Positions 7,584 to 16,294 are shown, counted from the first letter of the stretch. The stretch: DNA of 27,634 nucleotides from Woronichinia sp035285405 (GCA_035285405.1 JAYKJI010000376.1:1-27634); one strand, 5' to 3'. The notes: generated from the letters alone by a model not told the origin. A program made the numbers and translations.

Positions 7584-8459
7584 ATGAATCAAGGTATTTA
7601 TCTACTTGCCAATGACAAGGTTATTGATAATGCGATCGCGCTTCTCAATAGTATTTTCTTACATGATCCCTTGCTCCCGATTTACCTTGTTCCTTTCGAC
7701 CAAAATTATCAGCAAATTGAGAAAAGATTAGGGGCTGAATATCATGTCAAACTTTTTCCTGATCTCGATTTTTTAGAACGTTTTACCCAAAATATTGCTA
7801 ACATTTTTGATCGGGATTTTTTAGCATTACCGAACAAGATGCGAAAGCTAATTTTGTGGTTTGGCCCATTGGAAAAATTTCTCTACTTAGATACAGATAT
7901 TATTGTTTTTCAACCTCTTGCACCCATTTTAGACTTACTCGATCAACAAGAATTTATTTGCTGTGACTATCACCATAAACATCGAAAAATAGAAGATATT
8001 TTCTCTGATCAAATTTTAACCCAGGAAATTTTTACACCTCAACAATTAGAGGATGTCTTTAATAGTGGTTTTTGGGCTTCCCGTCGAGGGCTTTTTTCCG
8101 AATCTGAACTTTATACCCTGCTCCAAGATTGCGCTCAACATCGGGATTATTTTGACTTTACGTATCGCACTACTGACCAACCTTTACTCAATTATATTAT
8201 TTTAAAAACCACAACCCAACGGCTTAATTTAACTCGAATTAACTCTGAAGCGGGTAGTTGGGCTGGCTCTCCTCATTTTCAGCGTCAGGGCAATGCTTTG
8301 TTTGATCGGGATAGACCCCTGCGTTATCTTCACTGGGCGGGTACTCCCATGAAAACAGGTGGCCCTTATCGAAAAATCTGGGAACATTATCGCTATCTCA
8401 AAGAACCCAATATGATGTCTCGATTAGCACGATTTCGTGAGCTACCCCGACTAAATTGA
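7584..8459 (+). CDS. GT8-like glycosyltransferase-fold protein (Npun_R2821/R2823-type)
   Basis: This 291-residue protein resembles the cyanobacterial Npun_R2821/R2823-type group with a GT-A, GT8-like fold. The N-terminus is a nucleotide-sugar Rossmann strand (GIYLLANDKVIDNAIALLNS). The metal-binding DxD is at residues 103-105 (KFLYLDTDIIVFQPL). FNSGFWASRRG and the C-terminal LRYLHWAGTPM match the conserved regions around the acceptor pocket. The likely activity is transfer of a hexose from a nucleotide sugar, but donor and acceptor are unknown. I use ATG 7584 rather than the TTG at 7572, because the family begins close to the first beta strand. The nearby GT26 gene suggests a surface-glycan role. 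Confidence 0.75.
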   Translation: MNQGIYLLANDKVIDNAIALLNSIFLHDPLLPIYLVPFDQNYQQIEKRLGAEYHVKLFPDLDFLERFTQNIANIFDRDFLALPNKMRKLILWFGPLEKFLYLDTDIIVFQPLAPILDLLDQQEFICCDYHHKHRKIEDIFSDQILTQEIFTPQQLEDVFNSGFWASRRGLFSESELYTLLQDCAQHRDYFDFTYRTTDQPLLNYIILKTTTQRLNLTRINSEAGSWAGSPHFQRQGNALFDRDRPLRYLHWAGTPMKTGGPYRKIWEHYRYLKEPNMMSRLARFRELPRLN

Positions 8460-8499
8460 CCTTGAGTAGGAGACGTTTGCAAAAATAACTTTTGTCAGC

Positions 8500-9558
8500 T
8501 TAATGCGCGATCGGTTCTCCCATATCAAAGTAAGTCATGCCTGTTCGTTTGTCCGTTAACCATTTTTGATATTTGAGATAGATATCTGATCCTGGAATTG
8601 GCTCAGAAAACTCTTTGGGTAATTTATAGTGACTGGTAGGATAATCAGACATTAATTTCTGAATCGCCTGATAATTGTAATTCCATTTACGTAGAACTTT
8701 CATCAGTTCTTCAAATTTGAGATAGGAAATCTCATGACGATGGGAAAGTGCAATATACTGCACCATGACGGCATAGCATCTGGGGACATCCTGCTGCTCT
8801 GTTAATTTAATAATTTTTCGTAAAGCATGAAAGGTATCATGATTTTGTTCTACCAACCTAGTCAAATTATCGAGATCATGAACATGTTTGGCTTCAATAT
8901 CCTGGATGATATTAGCGATCGTCCGTAAAACAGAATAGTCAGCTAACTGAAACGCTTTGAATAAGGATAAAAGCTGTAGCCCTAAGGGATTTTCTGAAAT
9001 CCTTTCTAGATGTTTAGTATAGGCTTGTGTTGCATTTTTCCCTTCTTCCGTTTTGATCAGGGGTAAAATTTCAGCTGATTTGGCCATCACCGCTTGACGA
9101 AATCCTTGACTTTTATCAATGTCCTGAAGCTGCGCTTGCACAAAATCATAAAATTCTTGTTGCTTGTAACCGCGATATCGCAATTCTGTTTGGTCAATGG
9201 CAATAAAGGAATCCTTGGCATTAATCGCTAGTTGGAGTAATCGAATACTTTCATCTAGACCGGCATAATCGCCCAGTCCATTAAAGAGCATATATTTAGT
9301 CTTAACAAAGGAGATAAATTCATCATTGGCAAATTTATCACTGTCGATCGCCTGAGCAGTTTTTGCAAAAACGAGTAAATCAAGAAAATATCTTTTTCGC
9401 TGCTGAACGACTTCCTCTGGAACAGATTCTTTTTCAACTTTTTGGATGAGATCGGATAGTAACCCCCCTTCTCCCATCACAGGTCGATTCCACCAGGGAA
9501 GTTCAGCTTGGACAACTTCTGACGGTGAATGAGAAGTACTGTCAATGGACTTAGTCAT
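8500..9558 (-). CDS. Unrecognised tandem paralogue 1 of 3
   Basis: This soluble 352-residue protein is of a family I do not recognise. After a polar N-terminus with PWWNRP (21-26) it is predicted almost wholly helical. Blocks shared with the next gene upstream include ESIRLLQLAI, KDSFIAIDQTEL, KQQ(E/D)FY and the identical 17-residue run LLSLFKAFQLADYSVLR. Later come MVQYIALS-x-RH and a C-terminal WLTDK-x-x-x-TY-x-D. No signal peptide, membrane span, metal site or catalytic motif is evident. It is the last of three paralogous genes, 98 bp after the second, and the shortest. The ATG at 9558 has a GAGGCAG upstream. A scaffold or binding role is as likely as an enzymatic one. Confidence 0.7.
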   Translation of the reverse strand: MTKSIDSTSHSPSEVVQAELPWWNRPVMGEGGLLSDLIQKVEKESVPEEVVQQRKRYFLDLLVFAKTAQAIDSDKFANDEFISFVKTKYMLFNGLGDYAGLDESIRLLQLAINAKDSFIAIDQTELRYRGYKQQEFYDFVQAQLQDIDKSQGFRQAVMAKSAEILPLIKTEEGKNATQAYTKHLERISENPLGLQLLSLFKAFQLADYSVLRTIANIIQDIEAKHVHDLDNLTRLVEQNHDTFHALRKIIKLTEQQDVPRCYAVMVQYIALSHRHEISYLKFEELMKVLRKWNYNYQAIQKLMSDYPTSHYKLPKEFSEPIPGSDIYLKYQKWLTDKRTGMTYFDMGEPIAH

Positions 9559-9656
9559 TTTTTACTGCCTCAATAGCCAATCTATTATTATTGTATAACC
9601 TATGGTTTTTGCTTTTTGGACTTAGTGCGTTTGCACTGATGAGCTATTGTTAGTGA

Positions 9657-10721
9657 TTAGTCTGTTTCAAAATCAATGTAGGTAATGCCCGCTTTTTTAT
9701 CCGTTAACCAGTTAACATACTTGAAATAAGTGGATTCTCCCGCAATAGGTTCTTGGAAAGCAAGAGGTTGCTTATATAAGTGGGGAGGATGAGCTTCTCG
9801 AATACCAATAAGGGTTTGATAAGGTCGATACCAACGCTTTAAAATAGACATCAACTCATCAAACTTGATAAACGAGAGACCATGACGGTAATTAAGAGCG
9901 ATATATTGAACCATTCTTGCATAGTTATCCGGATTATGATTGCGGTCAGAAACCTTAATAATCTTACGTAGGCTTTCAAAGGCATTATAGTTTGCCATTA
10001 CTAAGGAAATTAAGGTGCTGTAGGACTGTAAATCTTGCTTATCCAGAGCTTTAATCAGATCTGAAATCTGTCTTAAAACAGAATAGTCAGCCAACTGAAA
10101 AGCTTTAAATAAGGAAAGTAATTTTAACCCTAAATCATCTTCACAAAGTCGATTTAAATGTTTAGAGTAGGCTTGGAGCGCGACTCGACCTTCCTCAGTC
10201 TTAACTTGAGCAATCACTTCTGACAACTTAACTTGAATATTTTCTCTAAAGACATCGATATTTTCATAATTTCCCAGTAAGTCTTCTGTATACTTGTAAA
10301 AATCTTGCTGTTTAGAACCACGAAAGCTGAGTTCTGTTTGGTCAATGGCAATAAAACTATCCTTGGCCTCGATCGCTAGTTGCAAAAGACGAATACTTTC
10401 ATAGAGATTAGCATAGTCTCCAATGTTACGAGACAATAAGTATTTGAGCTTAATAAAGACTAAAAACTCGTCCTGTCCAAATTTTTCATTATCAATTAAC
10501 TCGGCATTTTTACCTAACACCCGAATATCGGTCATGGCTCGACCATGAAGAAAAATAGCACTATCGGAGACCATTTCACGGGTTTGAAAAAATCTTCCCA
10601 ACAACTTATGAAACCATTGACCAATCATGCCATTTGGGCTAAATAGGCCCCGCTTCCACCAAGGTGGTTTGGGAGACGGTGATGGCTCGTCAGTAAGTTT
10701 GGTTGGAGATGGATTTTCCAT
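9657..10721 (-). CDS. Unrecognised tandem paralogue 2 of 3
   Basis: This 354-residue soluble protein is closely related to paralogue 1 across its full length. Both have a Pro/Ser-rich start leading to PWW-x-R, then (D/E)EF(I/L)-x-F-x-K-x-KY, ESIRLLQLAI, KDSFIAIDQTEL, LLSLFKAFQLADYSVLR, RKIIK and YIALN-YRH. I start it at ATG 10721 (MENPSPTKL) because the longer frame from 10766 begins with TTG and adds a stretch absent from paralogue 1. The gap to paralogue 3 upstream is 97 bp. The extent of exact identity with paralogue 1 points to a rather recent duplication. The function is unknown; the conserved region seems to be one long helical domain of about 300 residues. Confidence 0.7.
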   Translation of the reverse strand: MENPSPTKLTDEPSPSPKPPWWKRGLFSPNGMIGQWFHKLLGRFFQTREMVSDSAIFLHGRAMTDIRVLGKNAELIDNEKFGQDEFLVFIKLKYLLSRNIGDYANLYESIRLLQLAIEAKDSFIAIDQTELSFRGSKQQDFYKYTEDLLGNYENIDVFRENIQVKLSEVIAQVKTEEGRVALQAYSKHLNRLCEDDLGLKLLSLFKAFQLADYSVLRQISDLIKALDKQDLQSYSTLISLVMANYNAFESLRKIIKVSDRNHNPDNYARMVQYIALNYRHGLSFIKFDELMSILKRWYRPYQTLIGIREAHPPHLYKQPLAFQEPIAGESTYFKYVNWLTDKKAGITYIDFETD

Positions 10722-10818
10722 TGTCACAATACCCAAAATTGATGTAAACAGAGGTTCTGAGACCAAGAATTGTCCCTATTCTACCCTATTCTTTTCCCAG
10801 AGCCAGTTTTTCTTCCCT

Positions 10819-12255
10819 TTACAACAGCAAAGAATCCTTTTGGGGAACAGTGGCTTCTGAGACTGAAGTAATTATGGATGCCTGCTCAGTGACTTCTCCA
10901 AAATCGATGTAGGAGTATCCTGTTTTTTGATCAGTCAGTGAGTTTTTATAGGTTAAATAGAGTGAAAGTCCTGGAATCTCACGGTTAAATTCCTGGGGTT
11001 GTCGATATTCACCCTCTGGATGGGCTTGACGAATCTGGACAATAGCCTGATACGGTTTATACCACTCTCGGATTTTCTGGATTAATAACTGAAAAGTTAC
11101 AAAAGATTCTTGATAGCGGTAGCTCAATCCAATGTATTGAACAAGTCGAGCATAGGTATCGGGGCTACGATCTGCGTCGGTCATTGCGATCATATCACCT
11201 AATATTTCAAAGTCGTCGTAGTGATTCATGGTCAGAAAGGTTAAGCTTCGTAGGTCAGTGACATCCTGTTCTTTTAAACCAGCAATAATATTGGCAATTT
11301 TATGAATACTTTGTAAGCTGGCAAGATCACTCGTTTTAAACCGTCGAAAAAAGGCGATCGCCTGGGGATAGGAGATAAGAGTATATAAATCTTGGATATA
11401 GGACTCTAATTTTAAGCGGCCTTCTTCCGTCTGAATTTGAGGTAAAACCTCAAGATAGCGATTATTAATTTCTGTTTTAATTACCTCTAGATCTTCTAAA
11501 TGGAGTAATTCTTGGTTGACAAAATGATAAAATTCCTGCTGTTTTCTACCTTGACAACTCATCTCAATTTGGTTGAGGAGTATGCAGCTTTTTTGAGCTT
11601 GTAAGATAGCTTGAAATCGGCTTAAATATTCTGATGAGCTTTGGTACTCCTTAATATTATTATTCATGCAGAAACGCAGCTTAGCAAACAAGAGAAATTC
11701 TTGTTGTCCAAATCGTTCGTTGTTGATCGCGATCGCGGACCTCGCCAAAACCCGAATTTCATTAAAAGCCTTATTATGTAAAAAGCGTTGACTTTCAGAA
11801 ACCTTAGGCTTGGCTTTACCCATGGCTTCTAATAAACTTTGAGAAAGTCCATTTTCTCCTAAAAAGAATTCATAGATTTTCTGATAAGCATTAATACTTT
11901 TCAACCAACCGAGAAAGATGAGGATGATGACTAGTGAAATAGTCGGTAAATAGGGATTTAGGGTTTTAGAAAAGTCATTTTTATCGGTATCAATGAGTGC
12001 CAAGGATGATTCAGAAGCCTTTTGACTTCTAATCAGATTGAGATCCATAATTCCTTTTTCATCAAATTGTTGAATCAGTTTCTGGGCCTCAAACATATTA
12101 ATTTTGTCTTTGAGTTGTGCCTCTTCGACTAGACTTTTATATCGTTTTTCTAGATTCTGATTAATGGGATCCGCTTTTTTATGAATACTGTGATGAATCT
12201 TTTGTTGAATAGGGTCAGAGCTTTCTGGAGAAGTTTTAACAGCAGGCGTAGTCAT
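10819..12255 (-). CDS. Unrecognised tandem paralogue 3 of 3, membrane-anchored
   Basis: This 478-residue protein carries the same domain as its two neighbours in its last 320 residues (RFGQQEFLLFAKL, GRKQQEFYHFV, DTYARLVQYIGLSYR, SLTDQKTGYSYIDFG), but much more diverged. It has an extra 160-residue N-terminus. That part has a charged helical region (residues 30-75), a single transmembrane helix at about 103-119 (LPTISLVIILIFLGWLK) and an amphipathic link. It is therefore probably the membrane-bound member of the set, with the shared domain on one face of the membrane. ATG 12255 is chosen over a TTG at 12264. It begins 38 bp after purK, so it may be transcribed with purK. Confidence 0.7.
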   Translation of the reverse strand: MTTPAVKTSPESSDPIQQKIHHSIHKKADPINQNLEKRYKSLVEEAQLKDKINMFEAQKLIQQFDEKGIMDLNLIRSQKASESSLALIDTDKNDFSKTLNPYLPTISLVIILIFLGWLKSINAYQKIYEFFLGENGLSQSLLEAMGKAKPKVSESQRFLHNKAFNEIRVLARSAIAINNERFGQQEFLLFAKLRFCMNNNIKEYQSSSEYLSRFQAILQAQKSCILLNQIEMSCQGRKQQEFYHFVNQELLHLEDLEVIKTEINNRYLEVLPQIQTEEGRLKLESYIQDLYTLISYPQAIAFFRRFKTSDLASLQSIHKIANIIAGLKEQDVTDLRSLTFLTMNHYDDFEILGDMIAMTDADRSPDTYARLVQYIGLSYRYQESFVTFQLLIQKIREWYKPYQAIVQIRQAHPEGEYRQPQEFNREIPGLSLYLTYKNSLTDQKTGYSYIDFGEVTEQASIITSVSEATVPQKDSLLL

Positions 12256-12293
12256 AGGATACAATTCCTGTCAGTAAATTATGCACTAAAATA

Positions 12294-13430
12294 CTAACTA
12301 GGATACCAGATTGCATTAATTTGTTCTATGACTTCGGTAACTTGTTTTGACAAGCAGAGGCGATCACCGTCCAGTAAAACCGTAACATGGCCCAACTTCC
12401 GACCCGGACGGGCTTCTTGTTTTTGATACCAATGAATGTAAGTATTGGGTAAGTCAGCTAATCGCGCTCTTTGTTGGGCGTAGTCACTCTTAGCAACTTC
12501 GTACCCCAACAAATTAACCATCACTGCCTGTGGACATTTTAGGCGGGGCGAGCCCAAGGGCAAATCCATAATGGCTTGTAGCTGCATGGCGAATTGAGAG
12601 GTTTCACAGGCATCCAAACTATAATGTCCCGAATTATGGGTACGGGGAGCCACCTCATTAATTAAAATTTGTCCCTCTGAGGTTAAAAAGAATTCCACCC
12701 CAAAAAGACCAATGACTTGCAGTTCTGTTAACAGCCTTTGGATCTGCTGCTCAATTTCTGATTGTAATACTGAGGAAATCTCGGCTGGAGCCTTTACCCA
12801 ACGACAGACTTGATTTTCTTGATAGGTCTCCACAATCGGATAAATAACGATTTCCCCTGCTTGATTACGGGCCGCGATCGCCGCCAATTCCCGTTCAAAA
12901 GGAACAAAAGCTTCTATCATCCAGCCACCTGATGGGATTTTGGTCGAGATTGCTGCTAACTCTGCTGCTGTTCTTACGACACAGGTTCCCTGACCATCGT
13001 AACCATGACGACGGGCTTTTAAGACAAAAGGATAGTCCAAGGGGGGCGGTTGAGCCGGATCGTAACGACCAAAAGCAGGGACCGGCAAGCCAATTCTTTT
13101 TAAATAGGTGCGTTGCTCATATTTATCCAGGAGCGGGGCAAGGGACTTTAAACTGGGACGAAAAATCACTCCCTTTTCCGCAAGAGCTTGTAAGGCGGTT
13201 AAGTTAACAAACTCATTTTCAAAAGTAATGACATCACAGACCTGGGCCAGTTGGGTAGTTGCTTCGGCATCATTGATCGCCGCTAAAATGACTTCCTGAG
13301 CCAGGGCGATCGCCGGATCATTAGCATGGGGCGTTTGGACAATTAAATCAAGATTTAAACGGGGAGCTTCTTGGGCCATCATCCAGGCTAATTGACCGCC
13401 ACCAATCACCCCCACTTTCCGATTGATCAT
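12294..13430 (-). CDS. purK: N5-carboxyaminoimidazole ribonucleotide synthase
   Basis: PurK joins bicarbonate to AIR using ATP, giving N5-CAIR in purine biosynthesis; PurE then isomerises the product. The 378-residue sequence has the N-terminal Rossmann-like GVIGGGQLAWMM (7-18), ATP-grasp elements (YPFVLKARRHGYDGQGT, WMIEAFVPFERELA), the ligase core VEFFLTSEGQILINEVAPRTHNSGHY and the small C-terminal domain with LGHVTVL. The length is normal and the protein appears complete and cytoplasmic. The start is ATG 13430. purE is not adjacent, as is common in cyanobacteria. The three unknown paralogues follow on the same strand at short spacing; a purine link is only suggested by order. Confidence 0.95.
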   Translation of the reverse strand: MINRKVGVIGGGQLAWMMAQEAPRLNLDLIVQTPHANDPAIALAQEVILAAINDAEATTQLAQVCDVITFENEFVNLTALQALAEKGVIFRPSLKSLAPLLDKYEQRTYLKRIGLPVPAFGRYDPAQPPPLDYPFVLKARRHGYDGQGTCVVRTAAELAAISTKIPSGGWMIEAFVPFERELAAIAARNQAGEIVIYPIVETYQENQVCRWVKAPAEISSVLQSEIEQQIQRLLTELQVIGLFGVEFFLTSEGQILINEVAPRTHNSGHYSLDACETSQFAMQLQAIMDLPLGSPRLKCPQAVMVNLLGYEVAKSDYAQQRARLADLPNTYIHWYQKQEARPGRKLGHVTVLLDGDRLCLSKQVTEVIEQINAIWYPS

Positions 13431-13523
13431 GTTCTTTTGCTATTGTTCTCAAAAAAGTATTACATCCCAATACCAGCGATGTTCCTTACCCTGGCTAGTT
13501 TTCTACAAAGATGAGGAGACAAT

Positions 13524-14033
13524 CTAGGGACAACCCAAAGATTCACGAGTACTAACCCCTGTCTTAGAATTAACGCCCTCTGCCACCCCACACAGTCGGC
13601 TAATTTGTTCACTATCTAAGACCGCTAAACTAAAATCTGCTCCCGTAATTTGAGCATTGTTAAAGGTACTTCTCATCATAATCGCTTCTGTGAAAACAGC
13701 ATCCCGCAAATCTGCCTCATTAAAGTTGCTCAGATAGGCCAAACCATTGGTTAAATCAGCCCCTTGTAAATTCGCTCTTAACAACGAGGCCGCATTAAAA
13801 ACCGCCCCCCGTAAATCCGCATGACTAAAATCGGCCGTAGAGAGATCCACATTGGTAAATTGGGAAGTCTGTAGGTTCTGTCCCTTAAAATCCTGCCCCT
13901 TTAAAACCGTATTCTCAAAGGTTGAACTGCTTCCTGTGACGGAAGAAGAACTCGCTGCCCAGGCCGATGCAGGTACAATGAACCAGAACAGGGTTATAAA
14001 CACCATGACAAACTTGAAAAAGAACTTGATCAT
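13524..14033 (-). CDS. Exported pentapeptide-repeat protein, probably thylakoid lumen
   Basis: This 169-residue protein has a signal peptide (MIKFFFKFVMVFITLFWFIV, likely cleaved after AWA near residue 26). Residues 42-145 are tandem pentapeptide repeats of A(D/N)LXX type (for example LSTADFSHADLRGAVFNAAS and LLRANLQGADLTNG), enough for a short right-handed beta-helix. The tail (EQISRLCGVAEGV, then TGVSTRESLGCP) has two Cys residues and closely resembles lumenal pentapeptide proteins of chloroplasts and cyanobacteria, in which they can form a disulfide. No biochemical activity is established for this group. It lies 93 bp upstream of purK on the same strand. Confidence 0.85.
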   Translation of the reverse strand: MIKFFFKFVMVFITLFWFIVPASAWAASSSSVTGSSSTFENTVLKGQDFKGQNLQTSQFTNVDLSTADFSHADLRGAVFNAASLLRANLQGADLTNGLAYLSNFNEADLRDAVFTEAIMMRSTFNNAQITGADFSLAVLDSEQISRLCGVAEGVNSKTGVSTRESLGCP

Positions 14034-14154
14034 AAAACCGGGACTAGGATGTAAAGATTAAAATTTATTACAATTCTATTTTATCGGAAAGCTGCTTTAA
14101 GTTTCTGGAAAGGCGATCGCCTTTATTTTTTACCCTTATTTTGCTCAATTATCG

Positions 14155-14634
14155 ATGACGAACTCAGCCTTTTTCCAATTTGAACAGGATTTTGTTGATA
14201 ACCTGCGCTGTATTCCTATGCTGGTCAGGATGAAACTCGACACCTGTGGCATCAAACTGAAGCTAAGTCACTGGCATCATCTAACCCCCGCAGAAAGGCA
14301 GCTTTTAGTGGATTGGCCCTGCTCCACTCCCCCAGAGATCAAAGACTATCATCAAAAACTACAAACCCTACTGATCAACAAAACTGGCACCGCCGCCAGT
14401 GAACTTCCGATTGATCCCCAGCCAGCCTGGTTAGACGTATCAATGATTCCCGAAAGTGTTCAAAGCAAAGCAGCCGAATTTGACATAAATCTCAGCCTAG
14501 CTAACTGGCAACAATTCACACCGAGTCAACGTTTTGCCTTGATTAAATTGAGTCGTTCTAATCACGAAAATGCTAACTTTTATCCAGCCCTTCAGGAATT
14601 TGGACTTTTTGGCACATCCAACGCTCAAGACTAA
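14155..14634 (+). CDS. narM: Nitrate reductase-associated protein, NarM-like
   Basis: This 159-residue cytoplasmic protein fits the cyanobacterial nitrate-reductase-associated family. It has FFQFEQDFVDNLRCIPM and VRMKLDTCGIKLKLSHW near the N-terminus, then RQLLVDWPCSTPPEIKDY, and a C-terminal repeat of the -x-LANWQQFTPSQRFALIKLSRS- type. In cyanobacteria where it has been studied, NarM is needed for full activity of the ferredoxin-dependent nitrate reductase NarB, probably in maturation. narB is not in the window. A HIP1 site lies 42 bp upstream. It faces cpcG convergently. Confidence 0.82.
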   Translation: MTNSAFFQFEQDFVDNLRCIPMLVRMKLDTCGIKLKLSHWHHLTPAERQLLVDWPCSTPPEIKDYHQKLQTLLINKTGTAASELPIDPQPAWLDVSMIPESVQSKAAEFDINLSLANWQQFTPSQRFALIKLSRSNHENANFYPALQEFGLFGTSNAQD

Positions 14635-14664
14635 ATTCTGACCTGTAAGATAATTTTGATTGAC

Positions 14665-14687
14665 TCGGTTGCCATCTTCTCAACCGA
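14665..14687. terminator. Hairpin between convergent narM and cpcG
   Basis: TCGGTTG at 14665-14671 pairs with CAACCGA at 14681-14687 across a 9-base loop. It lies 30 bp past the narM stop and 130 bp past the cpcG stop, so it could end either transcript. No clear T-run follows on either strand, so this is weak. Confidence 0.3.
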
Positions 14688-14816
14688 ATTATCCCCATCC
14701 GCTAAAACAGGGGAAAGCTACCGATCCACAAAACAACTCAGATTGCACTAGAATCGCTTTGCCCATCAGAACTTTCCCCCGATGCTAATCACGTTTAGCA
14801 AACACTAACACTTAGC

Positions 14817-15566
14817 TTAACGACGGGGAACCGCAGAAGCAATGTCAATGTTGAGAGCCGAGATTTTAGGGGTCATAGCAGCAGCAGGATTAATACTGCG
14901 GGCCATGCTTAAGAAGTTCATCGGATCGCCAGCTTTTGCTTTTTTGTCTTGAGGGATAAAACGACGAACCTCGTTTTGCCAAACCATTTGGGGGAAGCCC
15001 AGTTGACGACGATGGTAAGCATCGTAACGGGGAGATTTGATATTAAAGGGTATTTCACCAGCTTCTCTGCCCGGAAGATTCCGGCGGCGTTGATAGGGTA
15101 CGGTATCGTAGCCAAAGTTGCTTAAATATTCATCGGTGTTGAGTAATTCATCAACGAAACCTTGAATACCCTTATTAACAACAACAATAGACCAGGCGAT
15201 TTTTTCCCGCTCACTATAAACGTCCCGACCTAAAACCCGTTGAACGGTTTGCTCAACAAAGCGATAGTTACTGTTTTTGTCATAGAAGCTAGAACGATAG
15301 GTCTTGGAGAGTAATAACCCCCGAATGAAGTCCCGTACCGTCAACTGTCCATTGCGAAGTTGGGATTCGAGTACCGCGTCCCGATCGCATTTGAAGGCAT
15401 GGAAGAAAATTTGACGATAAGCAGCTTCGATTAAATTCCCCATATCGGACGGCGAAAGCAGATTTTCAGTTGTGAAGATGACAGAATGCTCATCTCCTTT
15501 TACTTCAAATGCCGCTACACGCACGTTCTGGCTTTTGGGCGCGTACTCTAAAAGCGGAATAGCCAA
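14817..15566 (-). CDS. cpcG: Phycobilisome rod-core linker CpcG
   Basis: CpcG attaches phycocyanin rods to the allophycocyanin core and tunes the terminal chromophores. The 249-residue sequence has the family N-terminus MAIPLLEYAPKSQNVRV, then the phycobilisome linker domain (about 40-180) with LIEAAYRQIFFHAFKCDRD, ESQLRNGQLTVRDFIRGLLL, YRFVEQTVQRVLGRDVY and a C-terminal region with RRNLPGREAGEIPFN and RRQLGFPQMVWQNEVRRFIP. The C-terminus (ISALNIDIASAVPRR) is hydrophilic with no membrane helix, so it is the CpcG1 type rather than the membrane-anchored CpcG2/CpcL type. The start codon is TTG. cpcS lies upstream on the same strand, so rod assembly and chromophore attachment are encoded together. 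Confidence 0.95.
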   Translation of the reverse strand: MAIPLLEYAPKSQNVRVAAFEVKGDEHSVIFTTENLLSPSDMGNLIEAAYRQIFFHAFKCDRDAVLESQLRNGQLTVRDFIRGLLLSKTYRSSFYDKNSNYRFVEQTVQRVLGRDVYSEREKIAWSIVVVNKGIQGFVDELLNTDEYLSNFGYDTVPYQRRRNLPGREAGEIPFNIKSPRYDAYHRRQLGFPQMVWQNEVRRFIPQDKKAKAGDPMNFLSMARSINPAAAMTPKISALNIDIASAVPRR

Positions 15567-15573
15567 GTTAGAA

Positions 15574-15578
15574 CCTCC
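15574..15578 (-). promoter_or_regulatory. Shine-Dalgarno site fixing the TTG start of cpcG
   Basis: On the minus strand GGAGG stands seven bases before TTG at 15566-15564. The N-terminal residues that follow match the conserved start of CpcG, and no in-frame ATG is near. The pair of observations settles the unusual start codon. Confidence 0.75.
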
Positions 15579-15715
15579 GTAATCTTAGAAAAGCTTTAAA
15601 TTAAGATATCCTAAATCATAAGGGAGCAAGGGCCTCAACATCGTTAAATGTGACAATTTATTACAAAGCTTAAAGTTTTTTGGGGATGGTGTTTGGTCTG
15701 GGATTTAACCGTTGT

Positions 15716-16294
15716 TTACCAGCCACTGATCTGATCATAGTCAACTCCAGCAGAATCAGGAGTTAAAACGGGCTGTTCGACTCGCATTTCTGTGCAAAAG
15801 GTCGCGGTGTTAAAGCCTCCAAATCGCTGTACCGTACTGGTTCTGAGGCGAAGATGGGGACTCGCAAACCAAAAACGTTCAATAGTGGTCATGGTTTCGT
15901 AGTCTGTCACTAGGACTAAAGCCTCTTCTTCATCCAGATGGTAGCGGCCAGCAATGGGAACAATTTCTGCATAACCTCTTTCCCGTAAGAGCATTCCCTG
16001 TTGATGATTATCGGCATCGGGAATGAGGGCAAAGACCGTTGTGCCTTCGTGGTTTTCGTCTTCTTTGTCCCAAGCCATCGAACTTTCCCAACGAACAAAG
16101 GCTCCACCGATCGCTCTACTGGGCTCTACTTCATGTAACTGACAAATTTCTACTACTTTGGGATGATCCGCCGCGAGGGCCTCAACTAAAATCTCGGAAG
16201 TCCCGATTTCAGCCCGACGAAAAGCCAGATGATGAGTGGTGCGCTGCGATCGCCAATTACCCGCACTTTTTTGGAAAAATTCCATTGCATCCAC
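15716..16294 (-). CDS. cpcS: Phycobilin lyase, CpcS/CpeS family
   Basis: CpcS-type lyases bind phycocyanobilin and attach it to Cys82/84-type sites of phycocyanin beta and allophycocyanin subunits. The 192-residue sequence shows the family pattern of a ten-stranded barrel: MEFFQKSAGNWRSQRTTHH, LAFRRAEIG, GGAFVRWESSMAWD, GTTVFALIPD, LLRERGYAEIVPIAGRYHLD, ERFWFASPHLRLRTSTVQRF and GFNTATFCTEMR. The length is normal. The frame opens with GTG at 16294 (MDAMEFF), with AGGAGA about ten bases before it; the ATG at 16285 would be too far from that site. The group (CpcS, CpcU or CpeS) cannot be fixed by eye, but S-type I fits best. It is encoded upstream of cpcG. Confidence 0.9.
   Translation of the reverse strand: MDAMEFFQKSAGNWRSQRTTHHLAFRRAEIGTSEILVEALAADHPKVVEICQLHEVEPSRAIGGAFVRWESSMAWDKEDENHEGTTVFALIPDADNHQQGMLLRERGYAEIVPIAGRYHLDEEEALVLVTDYETMTTIERFWFASPHLRLRTSTVQRFGGFNTATFCTEMRVEQPVLTPDSAGVDYDQISGW

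Noticed and set aside
14710..14779. GGGGAAAG/CTTTCCCC inverted pair between narM and cpcG
   Set aside because: The loop is 54 bases and there is no T-run or target duplication, so it is probably chance.
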